Below are positions 1 to 10,515 of a stretch of 64,000 bases of DNA, one piece after another. The notes below the pieces were generated by a model. It ran no database searches and was not told the DNA's origin. It saw only the letters and a list, made by a program, of their open reading frames with translations. The first letter of the stretch is position 1; each line of letters starts with the position of its first letter. Made by a program: the position numbers and the translations under genes. Source of the stretch: Haematobia irritans (lineage: Eukaryota > Arthropoda > Insecta > Diptera > Muscidae); NCBI RefSeq assembly GCF_050003625.1, contig NC_134399.1:38704671-38768670 (forward strand). The letters run 5' to 3'.

Positions 1-299
1 AGCCAAGGATGGGTTTTTAACCTATACGGGGTGGGTAGACCCAAGGATAATGTCATCAAATATCCTGAAGCAACTGGACTGGTATAGAAATATGAAATGG
101 AATTCAGATAAGAGAAATGAGAGGTATAAGTTTATTTGTTTTGTTTATAGTCCTGAAAGGAGACGAACCCATAGCCGGGTGAAATTAATGGCAACGTTCC
201 ATCCATGCCTTCTCTTTTTCACAGCTCCCTCGCTGTGGTGATTCAGGGCCATAACAATTGTCTACATTTTTTTTGTTTTACATAATTTTTATTTTATGT
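1..299. other. unassigned sequence
   Basis: No gene is recognisable here. Short open frames exist but have no family resemblance. The stretch ends in a T-rich run just before a LINE fragment, so it may be flank of that fragment or an unidentified repeat. Confidence 0.4.
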
Positions 300-1168
300 A
301 AAAAACAAGAACCTAGTCGCTGGAGTTCTACAAGGATCAATTCTCGGTCCGCTGTTATTCAGCATGTACATAAACGACTTGCCAAATGTTCTTGAACATT
401 CCAAAATACATATTTACGCGGACGATGTTCAAATTTATTTAAGTTGTCCCAAAACCAATATCTCCGATGGCGTATCCAAATTGAATAAAGATTTGGAGAA
501 TATATATTCATGGGCAACTGCAAATAGTCTTCAAATAAATCCAAAAAATAGAATTTCGTACTAGTAAATTGGCGAACACAATACATAGAATATGAATACA
601 TGGTAAAGATTGGTGGAGTGAACATTGAACAGAAGGAGAAAGTGAAAAATCTTGGAATAATCTTCAATAAGTCTTTAAGCTGGACTGATCAAATAGTTTC
701 TGCCACTGGAAAAACGTTCGGTATGCTACGAACATTATATCAAACCCAACACTACACGCCTCTTCATATTCGTATGCTCCTGGCAAAGACATATCTTATC
801 CCCATATTGCTATATGGCAGTGAACTTTTTACAAAAACGGATATAAGAAGCAAAAATCGTCTAGAGGCAGCTTTTCTTGATCTGCGATATGTTTATGGTT
901 TAAAACGATACGATAGCTGTTCGCTGTTTAGTAGATGCTTATTCGGGGCGGAATTTGTGGATTACATGAAAATTAAAGCACTTACATTGATGCACAAAAT
1001 TATTTACACAAAAAATTCACCGTACCTCCACGGCAAATTAAATTTTGGCAGATCTAGCAGACGTATACTCGTTATACCCACCCGACACCAACTTCTGATC
1101 TCTGAATGACAATTTTTCACAAATACAACCCGCCTTTGGAACTCCCTTCCACCAGATATTCAACGCAT
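300..1168 (+). mobile_element. LINE reverse transcriptase fragment (Jockey-like)
   Basis: Degenerate C-terminal part of a non-LTR retrotransposon ORF2. In order one sees [20 protein letters not shown] (about 325-385), the polymerase box YADDVQIY (about 413-436), a thumb-like region in 600-1109, and the end motif RLWNSLP near 1133. Frameshifts at about 565 and a stop at 1107 break the frame. The region resembles the plus-strand LINE at 6590-8928 (same RT-to-end layout, RLWN near the C-terminus), so it is probably the same broad clade. Finger domain and endonuclease are missing. At about 1168 it abuts a minus-strand LINE RT remnant, so this junction is itself an insertion or rearrangement point. 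Confidence 0.85.
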
Positions 1169-2437
1169 TGGAAACGTTTTGCTTGTATTAATCTTAATCT
1201 TGTTCATATTTAAATACGTTTCAATTTCTTTAAGGTCGTCATTTACTTTTCGCACATCTTCTGCATCCTCTCCACTTACATACAACAGAGTATCATCAGC
1301 AAACATAACAGGTTGACTGATAAGTCCCCGGTCTGACACATAGATGGCGTCGCTAGTATTAAATGCATGTTATTTTTATATAGTACCAACCTTCAAATGA
1401 TTCGTGTCAAAATTTGACGTCTGTAAGTCAATTAGTTTGTGAGATAGAGCGTCTTTTGTTATTGTGAAAAAATGAAAAAAAGGAATTTCGTGTTTTGATA
1501 AAATACTGTTTTCTGAAGGGGAAAAATACGGTGGAAGCAAAAACTTGGCTTGATAATGAGTATCCGTACTCTGCCCCAGGGAAATTAACAATAATTGATT
1601 GGTATGCAAAATTCAAGCGTGGTGAAATGAGCACGGAGGGCGGTGAACGCAGTGGTCGCCCGAAAGAGGTGGTTACCGACGAAAACATAAAAAAACCCAC
1701 AAAATGATTTTGAATGACCTAAAATGAAGTTGATCGAGATAGCAGAGGCCTTAAAGATATCAAAGGAACGTGTTGGTCATATCATTCATCAATATTTGGA
1801 TATGCAGAAGCTCTGTGCAAAATGGGTGCCGCGCGAGCTCACATTTGACCAAAAACAACCACGTGTTGATGATTCTGAGCGGTGTTTGCAGCTGTTAACT
1901 TGTATTTAATACACCCCGAGTTTTTCCGTCGATATGTGACAATGGATGAAACATGGCTCCATCACTACACTCCTGAGTCCAATCGACCGGTGAACCGTCT
2001 CCGAAGCGTGGAAAGACTCAAAAGTCCGCTGGCAAAGTAATGGTATCTGCATGCAATGGGATGCGCATGGAATAATTTTTATCGATTATCTTAAGAAGGG
2101 AAAAACCATCAACAGTGACTATTATATGGCGTTATTGGAGCGTTTGAAGGTCGAAATCGCGGCAAAACGGCCCCATATGAAAAAGAAAAAAGTGTTGTTC
2201 CACCAAGACAACGCACCGTGCCACATTGAGAACGATGGCAAAAATTCATGAGGTGGGCTTCGAATTGCTTCCCCACCCACCGTATTCTCCAGATCTGGCC
2301 CAGCGACTTTTTCTTGTTCTCAGACCTCAAAAGGATGCTCGCAGGGAAAAAATTTGGCTGCAATGAAGAAGTGATCGCCGAAACTGAGGCCTATTTTGAG
2401 ACATAAACGAAGGAGTACTACCAAAATGGTATCAAAC

Positions 2438-3457
2438 AAGTAAGTAAAGTCTAAAGTCGGGCGGGGCCGACTATATTATACCCTTCACCACTATGTAGGC
2501 CAAAATATGTGTTACCATCTCAACTACTTCACATTTGCTGGAAGCTATATAAAGGAGACATTTTTTTACTTCTACAAAATCTCTAGAAAAAAAATTTAAA
2601 ATCGGCTAACGCTATCCAGTTAATTGGAGGAAACTTCCATTGAAATTGGGTCTAAAATGTGTAACAGTCTACCATATTTCCCCAACTCTGGTGTACGTAT
2701 ATATGGGAGCTATATATAATCTGAACCGATTTTGATTAAATTTGACATGTATAGTTAGAATAATAATTCTGCTATCTATGCGAAATTTCACGTAAATGGG
2801 AGTATATGAGTGCAAATCGAACGGAAGATATATATAGGAGCCATATCTAAATCTGAACCGATTTCAACCAAATTTGGCCCAATTACCGATACTACTAAAC
2901 GTAGTCCTTGTGCGAAATTTGAAGCAAATCACGGCAAAACCCTGGATTTTGAGGCCATATAAGTTCAAATCGGACGAAAGATATATATGGGAGCTATATC
3001 TAAATCTGAATCGATTTTGACCATATTTGGCACATACAATAGTATCGTTAAAAGTACCGCTTGTGCAAAATTTGAAGTATGTCAGGGCAAAACCCTGGCT
3101 TTTGAGACCATATAAGTCCAAATCGGGCGAAAGATATATATGGGAGCTATATATATCCGATTTCAATCAAACTTACCAAGCATTGGTAGAGTGTCAATTC
3201 TACTCTCTGTGCAAAATTTCACAAATATCGGTAGTAAACTTTGGCCTCAGTGGTCATATGAGTCTAAATCGGACGAAATATATATGGGAGCTATATCTAA
3301 ATCTGAACCGATTTGGCTGATATTTTGCAAGACGTTCGAGAACCAATAGCGATTGTCTATGTCCCAAGGAACGGCCCTATGCCAAATTTGAGGACGATCG
3401 GACTTAAATTGCGAGCTGTACTTTGTGCACAAAATTAAATATACAGACAGACGGACG

Positions 3458-3489
<32 letters not shown>

Positions 3490-3632
3490 GACATCGCTAA
3501 ATCGACTCAGAATTTAATTCAAAGCCGATCGGTATACTAGAAGATGGGTCTATGACCACTATTTCTTGGCGTTACATAGAAATGCACAAACTTATTATAC
3601 CCTGTACCACAGTAGTGGTGAAGGGTATAAAA
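2438..3632 (+). repeat. Non-autonomous dispersed repeat nested in the mariner
   Basis: About 1.2 kb inserted between the mariner codons for YYQNG-I-K and the following GRYNRC region. The ends are inverted (ATACCCTTCACCACTATG near 2479 and its complement near 3611-3628). The interior is built of degenerate direct repeats of about 110-140 bp that carry GGGAGCTATAT and CTGAACCGATTT motifs (for example at 2706, 2830, 2985, 3138, 3283). A GACA/GACG tract follows at 3442-3492. Related copies lie at 9627-9905 and, reversed, at 58686-59284. No coding capacity is seen. Confidence 0.8.
3442..3492. repeat. (GACA)n/(GACG)n tetranucleotide tract
   Basis: Imperfect tandem CAGA/CGGA tetramers inside the dispersed repeat. 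The same place in the 9.6-kb and 58.7-kb copies holds a shorter CAGACAGA-like tract, so it is an intrinsic, expandable part of that family. Confidence 0.9.
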
Positions 3633-5337
3633 ATTGGAATTGGTCGTTATAATCGTTGTATCGCTCTTGAAGGGAACTAACATATGTTGAATTATAAAAA
3701 CGAATTTTGAAAAAAAAATGTGTTTTCTTTATTAGACCGGGGACTTATCAGCCAACCTGTTACATACTTTTGAGTTTGCTTTTCGTTGGACAATTTTGAT
3801 TTTCCAGCCTGATACCACTAGATTTAGCAAGGCTTCACAGCTATGATTCCGGAATTCTGATTGTATTGGAAATAATAATTGATTACCTTCAAAGTAATTG
3901 CTTAATTGGTTGTATACTATTTTCTCCATTAGTTTACTCAACGTAGATATTGCACTATTTTGCACTTTTTGAACTGGTACAACGCATGACTCTTTTAAGC
4001 ATTTGGGAAAAATTCCATTTTGGAGGGATGAATTTATTATTCTTTGTAACTGTGGTCCTACTATATCGAAGTTTTGGGTGAGCATATTTACTGACAACAT
4101 ATTTTGATCTTTCTTGTTGTTCATGGTTTTCATTGTGTCCTTTATTTGAGTTAGATCCAAAATTTCGAATCTAAATGTTAATTCTGGATTTACGTTTATG
4201 ATGCTTTCATAATTAATAAACTCAATTCCATCAGATATATTTTTGATGCTTTGGATGAGGAAGAAATTGAAACCTTCACATATGTCTTTTTCGCTACGTA
4301 AAATTTTTCCATTAATTTCAATTTCGTTTACGCAAGTGTTTACCTTCTTTAACACACTTTTTTATAGACCTCCATATATCTTTTTGTGTCCTACATTCAT
4401 TTATTTTGCTATTAATATAGTTTGCTTTAGCAAGGTTTAACTCTTTCTTGTATTGATTCCTACATATTCTATATTGATTCCATGAATACTCATTGTTATA
4501 CCATACGGCCATATTATGGAGATATATTTTTCTATGCTTTTTAATATTTTAAATGTTGGTTGAACCATTTTGTAATGTTTCGTGAGCACTGATATTGAGA
4601 CTATCTTCTGTTTTACTTTAATATTACATAACATATGTTAGTAACGACATAGTCAATTAAAGTTCGTGAATTTTGTGCAATTCTTGTTTGTTCCTTCTTC
4701 CAACTTCTTTAAAACAATTCTGTATCCGTTTTTTTTTGATGCAGTGTTGACTAACCAATCAATGTTAAAGTCACCAACTACAAGAAAGTCTTTTCCTACA
4801 AATCTTCCCATCTCCTGCTCAAAAGATGTTATAAAATTTTCTTCTGGTGAATGTTGTCTATTTAGCGATCCATAAACTCCCACTAAATAAAATTTTACAT
4901 TCTCATAAAAAAATTCAATTTTTAACCACCAAAATTGTTTCTCCACGGCCTTGACATCCAGTTTATTGAACTTCCATCTTTTACCTATGTAAAAAAACAC
5001 CCCCCCAGTGTGTCTTGACGTACTGTCGCACCGAACAACATTATATTTTTCCAAAATTATCTCACTATCATCGATATCATCTGTTAAGTGGGTTTCCGAT
5101 GTGCATATGAAGACAGTTTTTTTATTTTCGCATAGAATATCCAGCTCATTGTAGTTTGATGTTAATCCGCCAATATTTAAATGTAACCCTTTTATTTCCT
5201 TTGGTTGCTAGTAGGCTATTCTTTCCGATTCCATTTTTTTTTTCCTTCTAATCCTCACTCATTCCGGTTACTAATATTTAGGGATTTCTCATCCTTGGTG
5301 CCTGCACCTCGTACTGATTCCCCATATTCTCTTTAAT

Positions 5338-6210
5338 CAGTGTTGCCAACTCCCCATGACCAAAAAGCACCAAAAATATTTTATAAATTCTAACATACCA
5401 TCTTCCACCACAAAATCGAAAATTAAATGCTCTACTAAAAAACTCCGAAGATGTATTATAGAACTTTTGTGAATTGAATTTTATGAAGTTAAGGTGGGTA
5501 TTAAGATCGAGTTTAACTCCTAAAATAGTCATTTTTTCACAATTACTTTTCTTTAATAATTCATTTTAAGGAATACAAACTTTGTGAAAATTTGCTTTTG
5601 GCTATACCCCATCAAGTTATAATAAAATTTGCAGCAACTTTGCATAATTTTATGCCTTTTTTACTGATATAGTTTTCACTTTAGCGGCAAAACTCAAACT
5701 TAGTACTCACCATTATGAACCGCTATTCAAGTATACACTTTGATCAGTTTTAATGCTTTCGTCCAATTCATTTTGATCAGTGATGTTTTTCAACTTTCAA
5801 AATATTAATATATGGAACGAGTCCATTGCTTATTTCAGTTGTGCGTGCTTTTGTGAATTTAATACAAACGTTTTTAATGACATCTTTACCAAATTCAAAA
5901 ATTCGGCACTCATTGTTCGACTTTCCTACAGAATATTGATTAAAAAAAATCAATACCAACTTCATAATAATCAAATTCTATATTTGGCAATAAATTTGAG
6001 TTTCTTCAGCTCTTGAAAGTCTAATCAAAATTTTTGTATCAATTACTTAATACTGTTCAAAATAAAAAAGCACCAAAAGCACTAAATGAAAATGCCAGAA
6101 AGCACCAAGTTGGTGCTTTTTTTGAAAAGGCACCAAAAAGGCAATTTGGTGCTTTTTAGAAATCAAAAAGCACTAAATTTGGTGCTAAAAGCACCAAATT
6201 GGCAACACTG
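5338..6210. mobile_element. hAT-type non-autonomous element with perfect 8-bp target duplication
   Basis: The inverted ends are CAGTGTTGCCAAC (5338-5350) and GGCAACACTG at 6210. They are flanked by the identical octamer TCTTTAAT at 5330-5337 and 6211-6218. An 8-bp duplication and a CA(G)-starting inverted end are hAT hallmarks. The element interrupts ORF1 of the minus-strand LINE exactly: the coding frame on both sides resumes across one copy of the octamer. The interior has no transposase; near the right end it carries repeated AGCACCAA/TTGGTGCT motifs (6065-6200). A further MITE (5491-5711) sits inside it. Confidence 0.9.
5491..5711. mobile_element. MITE (AAGGTGGGTATTAAG family) nested in the hAT element
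   Basis: Ends AAGGTGGGTATTAAG and, inverted, CTTAGTACTCACC. The interior is the reverse complement of the copy at 52211-52408 (shared CCATCAAGTTATAATAAAAT-like core and TTTATGCC). About 220 bp, non-coding. Confidence 0.75.
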
Positions 6211-6589
6211 TCTTTAATTTTATCTGACAGAGCGTTTCTCTCACACACATTACCACAACTGATTGCTATAATACCGTCATTTCTCTTTGCAATTCTCTTA
6301 ACGGTCATATTCAAGTCCAATGGTTTGATTTTCTCCTTCACTTCTTTTTCTGTTGGTTCGCTTGTTTGTTGGTTTTTATGCTTTAAAATAACTGGTACAC
6401 TATTCGCTGATTTAAGCTTACTTGCATATGTATCATTTCCCGTATTTGTTTGTGCTCTCTTTAATTCTCTCACAATCTCTGCCTTAGCATAATTAACTTG
6501 TTGTTCCATTAGCTTGTTTGTTTTATTTATTTCTTCAGCCATTTTTGTTTCGGATTCCTTAACAAGATTAAATAAACTTTTTTAGTTTT

Positions 6590-8928
6590 CAATTGTAATT
6601 TTAATAAAATTCATACAGCCGTCGCAAATGATTCTATTTCACTGGATGATTTGTCTCTCGCGGCATTGAATACTGACTTTTCTGCTATTTATTTTACTAA
6701 TGATACTGACACACAACTCTCAATCCTGAGCAATATTTTATATGCATTGTTTAATTACTATGTTCCTTTGAGGTCAAGAGTAATTAGAAATGACAAGCCT
6801 GTATGGTATGATAACGGAGACATACGTCGAGCTATTATTAATAGGGATTTCTCTCACCGGGATTTTATTGAGAATCGATCCGACGAGAGTAGATCTCGTT
6901 TCAAGATGTATAGAGCTATTGCCCGTCGAACCATTCGACGAGTTAAACGTTCGTATGGTTTTCGAATGTTTCAAAACTGCAGGAGTTACAAGGAATTGTG
7001 GTCTAGAGTTCGTTCTACGGGAGTTCTCGATTCTAATTTCTGTGATAGCGATAACTGTGATATAGATCTAGATAATCTTAATAATTATTTTACTACGCCT
7101 CATTATGTACCTGTTAATAACTTAGGAAATTTTACATACGAGGATGATCGCAATAACTGTCTTAGTTTTAGAAATATAGATATGGTAGAATTAGAAAGTG
7201 CAATATACAGAATTAAGTCCAACGCAGTTGGTTCTGACGAAATACCTATTAGATTTATTAAATTGATTTTTCCATTTGTATCACAGCATATTTTGCACTT
7301 GTTTAATACCATTCTATTGACTAGAGTGGCTTGGAAACTGGCTAGAGTGGCGCCGATGAGGAAAAAGGGTACTAGTGGTAATGACTGTTCTGATTTTCGT
7401 CCCATTTCTATCCTTCCAGCTTTATCAAAGGTCTTTGAAATAATAATAAAGGACCAACTTATTGAACATCTTGATCGTTACTCATTAATTTATGACTGTC
7501 AGTCGGGCTTCAGGAGACATCATAGTACCACATCCCTTATGATTAAGCTAACGGATGACATTAGGCGGGCACTTGATAGAGGTGACCCATGTATTCTCGC
7601 GGCTCTTGATTTGAGTAAAGCTTTCGATTCAGTCGACCATAGTATACTACATTCGAAGCTCTACCACGAATTTAAATTTTTTTCTACAGCTTGTAGACTT
7701 TTATTGTCTTTCCTGTCTGGTCGCTCTCAATATATTCGATGTGATGGTCGTGTGTCTGGTGTTAATGTAATTTCTGCCGGTGTTCCTCAGGGTTCCATTT
7801 TAGGTCCTGTGTTGTTCATGTTGTATGTCAATCATGTTCGGCTCTATGTTCAACATGTAGATATGGGAATTTATGCAGACGATTTTCAGCTGCTGAGTAC
7901 GTGTACTAGTGGAGGATTACCAGGCTGCATTTCACATTTGGACGACGATATTGGGAGGATATGCGACTGGGCCCGTCGCAACCATCTCAACATTAATATT
8001 CCGAAAACTAAATGTATAGTGTTTAATTACTCACGTCGCCAAAATACTCCTCAAAGTATAACTGTGCAGAATCATATAGTCTCTTCGAAAGATGTCATAA
8101 CTTCTCTTGGTTATCAAATTGACTCCAATTTGGTTTTTGCGCAGCATCTGCTCCAAACTAAATCTCATTCTAAAAAAGTTGTACAGCATAAATGTGATCT
8201 TGCCTACGCAAATAAAGTACATGTTGCTCACTCGTTACTAATGCCTCATATATTGTACGGAGCTGAGGTATATACTGGCACCAATAGGTCAAATATTCGC
8301 AGGCTTGAATCTTCATTTCATAGTATTTTAAGGTATTTCTATGGTCGCAACTGCCGACGTAATTATGTGTATTTCACGCATCAGTTCCTTGGCTGTACTT
8401 TTGAGCACTTCCTAAGCATAAGATGCCTTAGTTTTTTCTTTAGCATTATAAAACATGGTGAACCCGCTTACCTCCAATGTTTTAATTTTCTAAACTCTAC
8501 TCGTAATACTAAAATTCTAATAGAGACTTTCTCACACCTTGTTTTTGAAAGATCGTTCATAATTCGTTTATCCAGATTATGGAATGCAATTCCATCCGAT
8601 TATAAGAACTTTTCCGTAAGTCTAAGCGCTTTTAAAAGTAAACTAATTCAGTATTTTAATTATAACAATTAACTTTGTTTTTGTATCATCACTGATAATA
8701 CCTCCATATGCGGTGTTGCGTTTTTTTGGTGTTTAGGTAAAGAAATGTGCGTGTAGTTTTTCAGCTATTGAGAATATTGTATTCACATTAGTTTTAAGTA
8801 TTATTGTGATTTTTTTCCTTTGCATTTGTAATTTCTTTAGCTTGTTGTACTTTTTTTCAAATCTATCAATGTATGGTCCAAGAGGGCTTAATTGATTAAA
8901 TAAATGTTTGAATTGAATTGAATTGTAT
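6590..8928 (+). mobile_element. 5'-truncated LINE (Jockey-like) with an open RT frame
   Basis: Inserted head-on into ORF1 of the minus-strand LINE. It has no endonuclease, so it is 5' truncated as usual for LINE copies. It has a full reverse transcriptase, a 3' UTR of about 255 bases and a 3' end in tandem GAATT-type repeats (GAATTGAATTGAATTG, 8913-8928) instead of poly(A). The left junction near 6590 is approximate. Confidence 0.85.
6651..8672 (+). CDS. LINE reverse transcriptase (ORF2, N-terminally truncated)
   Basis: About 673 codons without a stop; the frame continues a little upstream and has no convincing native start, since the N-terminal endonuclease is gone. In order: a linker rich in Arg/Tyr, RT fingers with SDFRPISILPALSKVFE (about 7390-7440), QSGFRRHHSTTSLM (about 7500-7542), DLSKAFDSVDH (about 7608-7640), GVPQGSILGPVLF (about 7780-7818), the catalytic YADDF box (about 7873-7887), then a thumb and a conserved RLWNAIP near the C-terminus. 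The product would copy element RNA onto nicked target DNA. The intact frame suggests a fairly recent insertion compared with the surrounding decayed LINE. Confidence 0.85.
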   Translation: MSLAALNTDFSAIYFTNDTDTQLSILSNILYALFNYYVPLRSRVIRNDKPVWYDNGDIRRAIINRDFSHRDFIENRSDESRSRFKMYRAIARRTIRRVKRSYGFRMFQNCRSYKELWSRVRSTGVLDSNFCDSDNCDIDLDNLNNYFTTPHYVPVNNLGNFTYEDDRNNCLSFRNIDMVELESAIYRIKSNAVGSDEIPIRFIKLIFPFVSQHILHLFNTILLTRVAWKLARVAPMRKKGTSGNDCSDFRPISILPALSKVFEIIIKDQLIEHLDRYSLIYDCQSGFRRHHSTTSLMIKLTDDIRRALDRGDPCILAALDLSKAFDSVDHSILHSKLYHEFKFFSTACRLLLSFLSGRSQYIRCDGRVSGVNVISAGVPQGSILGPVLFMLYVNHVRLYVQHVDMGIYADDFQLLSTCTSGGLPGCISHLDDDIGRICDWARRNHLNINIPKTKCIVFNYSRRQNTPQSITVQNHIVSSKDVITSLGYQIDSNLVFAQHLLQTKSHSKKVVQHKCDLAYANKVHVAHSLLMPHILYGAEVYTGTNRSNIRRLESSFHSILRYFYGRNCRRNYVYFTHQFLGCTFEHFLSIRCLSFFFSIIKHGEPAYLQCFNFLNSTRNTKILIETFSHLVFERSFIIRLSRLWNAIPSDYKNFSVSLSAFKSKLIQYFNYNN

Positions 8929-9099
8929 CGCAAATTCTCGTATTTAAAAAGCGCATCACATTCATTGTTGGAAACACCAACACATATCATGTGGTAATTT
9001 TTCTCGCAATAGCTGCCGCAGCACACTTCAACATCTCGACAAATTAAATTGCATTTTCCACAGTTCTTATCCATGATTCGCAAGGAATCGTATGGCCAA

Positions 9100-9400
9100 A
9101 ATGTTAGGTTAGGTTAGGTTAAAGTGGCAGCCCGATTAAGATTCAGGCTCACTTAGACTATTCAGTCCATTGTGATACCACATTAACTAAAAGTACCTAT
9201 TACATATGGGCACTTCTAGTTTTAACCGCTGAACCTTCTTGATTATTTTTCTTTGTTGAACCAACCAGATTGTTCCAAAAACAGTAGCAGACTGCTTAAG
9301 TTAACGTTTTCCAGATCCGCCAGTAATCTGAAGCTATATGCTCCTAAAAGTTGCTTGCGCTTTACACAAAATGCAGGACACTCACACAAAATGTTAGATT
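9100..9400. repeat. SINE/LINE 3'-tail repeat fragment
   Basis: Starts with GTTAGGTTAGGTTAGGTTAA, then GTGGCAGCCCG and CACTTAGACTATTCAGTCC. These words are shared with the tRNA-derived SINE at 57283-57586 and with fragments at 19311, 21765 and 22243. Only the tail half of the SINE is present; the rest (9200-9400) is other LINE-like 3' sequence. Confidence 0.7.
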
Positions 9401-9626
9401 TCAAATAATATTATTCCTGAATTTATTTTTCGTCGGTTTTGAAAATTTTTCATATATAAAATCAAAGTTGTGAAGAGCTTTGGTTGTAACACGTCTGTCT
9501 TACTCTCTTGCTCAATAAGTGTATATGAATATTGTATGGAAATCTAGAGAGTAGTCCATTGTAATTACTTTATTTTGGCCAAATAGGCTTAGAATTACAT
9601 GCTCTGAATGAATAAATAAATAAATT

Positions 9627-9905
9627 AGTGAAAAACTCTGGATTCTGGAGCCATATAAGTCCATATCGGGCGAAAAGTATATTCTGACCCAAAACACTTG
9701 TGCCAAATTTGAAGTCGATTGGACTAAAACTGCGACTAGACTTTGATCATAAAAATGTGTTCACAGACAGATGGACATGGCTATATCGACTCAGGAGCCC
9801 ACCGTGAGTATTTTTGTCAAAGGCACCATGTGTCTATCTCGTCTCCTTCTTGGTGTTGCAAACATATGCACTAACTTATAATACCCTGTTCCACAAAATT
9901 CTATC
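9627..9905 (+). repeat. Partial copy of the GAGCTATAT dispersed repeat
   Basis: Carries GCCATATAAGTCCATATCGG, GTGCCAAATTTGAAGTCGAT, a short CAGACAGATGGACATGG tract and the end TAATACCCTGTTCCAC, all in the order seen at 2438-3632. It is the right half only. Confidence 0.75.
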
Positions 9906-10515
9906 TTTCAAAACAAAATTAAGATTTATCGACCAGTTTGAAATTGTATTGCCACGCTGTTAGTTATATATTTGAAAACTAACATTTTTTAAAACAAAAT
10001 TGTCTTAAAAATAGCTGCATACTTCGTGAAACCAATTATAAGCTACTAAAAAATTAAAAAGCTTAAACATTCGTGACCGATTATCGAATTTTGGACAAAT
10101 GCCGAAGCTCTTTGGTAGAGCTCTATAATGGTAACGAAGTGATATTAGCTGTGTTTGTACTATATTTAGGTTTCGCTACAATATTGATTTTAATTTCTCA
10201 GTTTTTCAATGATTAAAAACATTATTGAAAATAAGTCAAGTATATTCTTGCTAAAAATTTTTTTCTTCAGTTGTAGAGTTATTCGCTTTTTATTTGTGAA
10301 AACTCTTGGCAATTTGCTTTCGTTTTTGTTTATATTTTTTACTTCTTCGAAATAGAAATTTTCGAAACATAAAGGTACTTTTTCATCTGTGCGAAACTAG
10401 TCCACACAATCACTAATATCATTATCTGAAAATGATCAGGGATTAGATGGAGGTCCGAAAGTTTCTTGAGATAACGCTATAATTAATAAAATTTTGAGTT
10501 CTCAGATATACTTAC
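9906..10515. other. intronic/unassigned sequence
   Basis: AT-rich, no coding signal. It directly follows (in the sense of the minus-strand gene) a good GT donor at 10515-10514, so it is most likely intron. The 0.3-9.9 kb transposon nest would then lie in that same intron. Confidence 0.5.

Larger units (their letters stand above)
1308..3760 (+). mobile_element. mariner element, irritans subfamily (Himar1-like), broken
   Basis: Tc1/mariner DD34D element. The inverted ends read ACAGGTTGACTGATAAGTCC on the left and the complement, ending GCCAACCTGT, at 3760. TA target duplications lie at 1306-1307 and 3761-3762. The transposase runs on the plus strand from about 1471 to 3700. The HTH part is near 1495-1900, the first Asp in TMDETW (about 1940), the second in HQDNAPCH (about 2200) and the third in the degenerate SPDLA region (about 2290). 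It is non-functional: one base is lost after the start codon, further frameshifts lie near 1705, 1720, 1905 and 2235, and a 1.2-kb repeat sits near the C-terminal codons. Similarity to the Haematobia irritans mariner is very high by eye. Confidence 0.95.
1169..9083 (-). mobile_element. Old minus-strand LINE split by three later insertions
   Basis: A non-LTR retrotransposon read right to left. ORF1 starts near 9073 with a PHD-type zinc finger (Cys/His pairs in 8940-9075). It continues after an interrupting LINE at 6211-6585, and after a hAT element at 5278-5337. The endonuclease spans about 5200-4653 (LNIGG, SETHL and GDFN motifs in order). The reverse transcriptase spans 4355-3763 and, beyond a mariner, 1305-1169 (MFADDTLLY box). 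The RT appears to lack roughly 70 residues between the fingers and the ADD box, so a deletion preceded or accompanied decay. The 3' end is lost at about 1168. The exact clade is unresolved; a PHD finger in ORF1 with an APE-type endonuclease suits the CR1/Jockey group. Confidence 0.8.

Noticed and set aside
9101..9122. TTAGG-like tandem repeats as an interstitial telomere
   Set aside because: The words GGTTAGGTTAGG are the tail of a SINE/LINE family and recur at 22243 and (short) 57283 with the same following sequence; higher flies also lack TTAGG telomeres.
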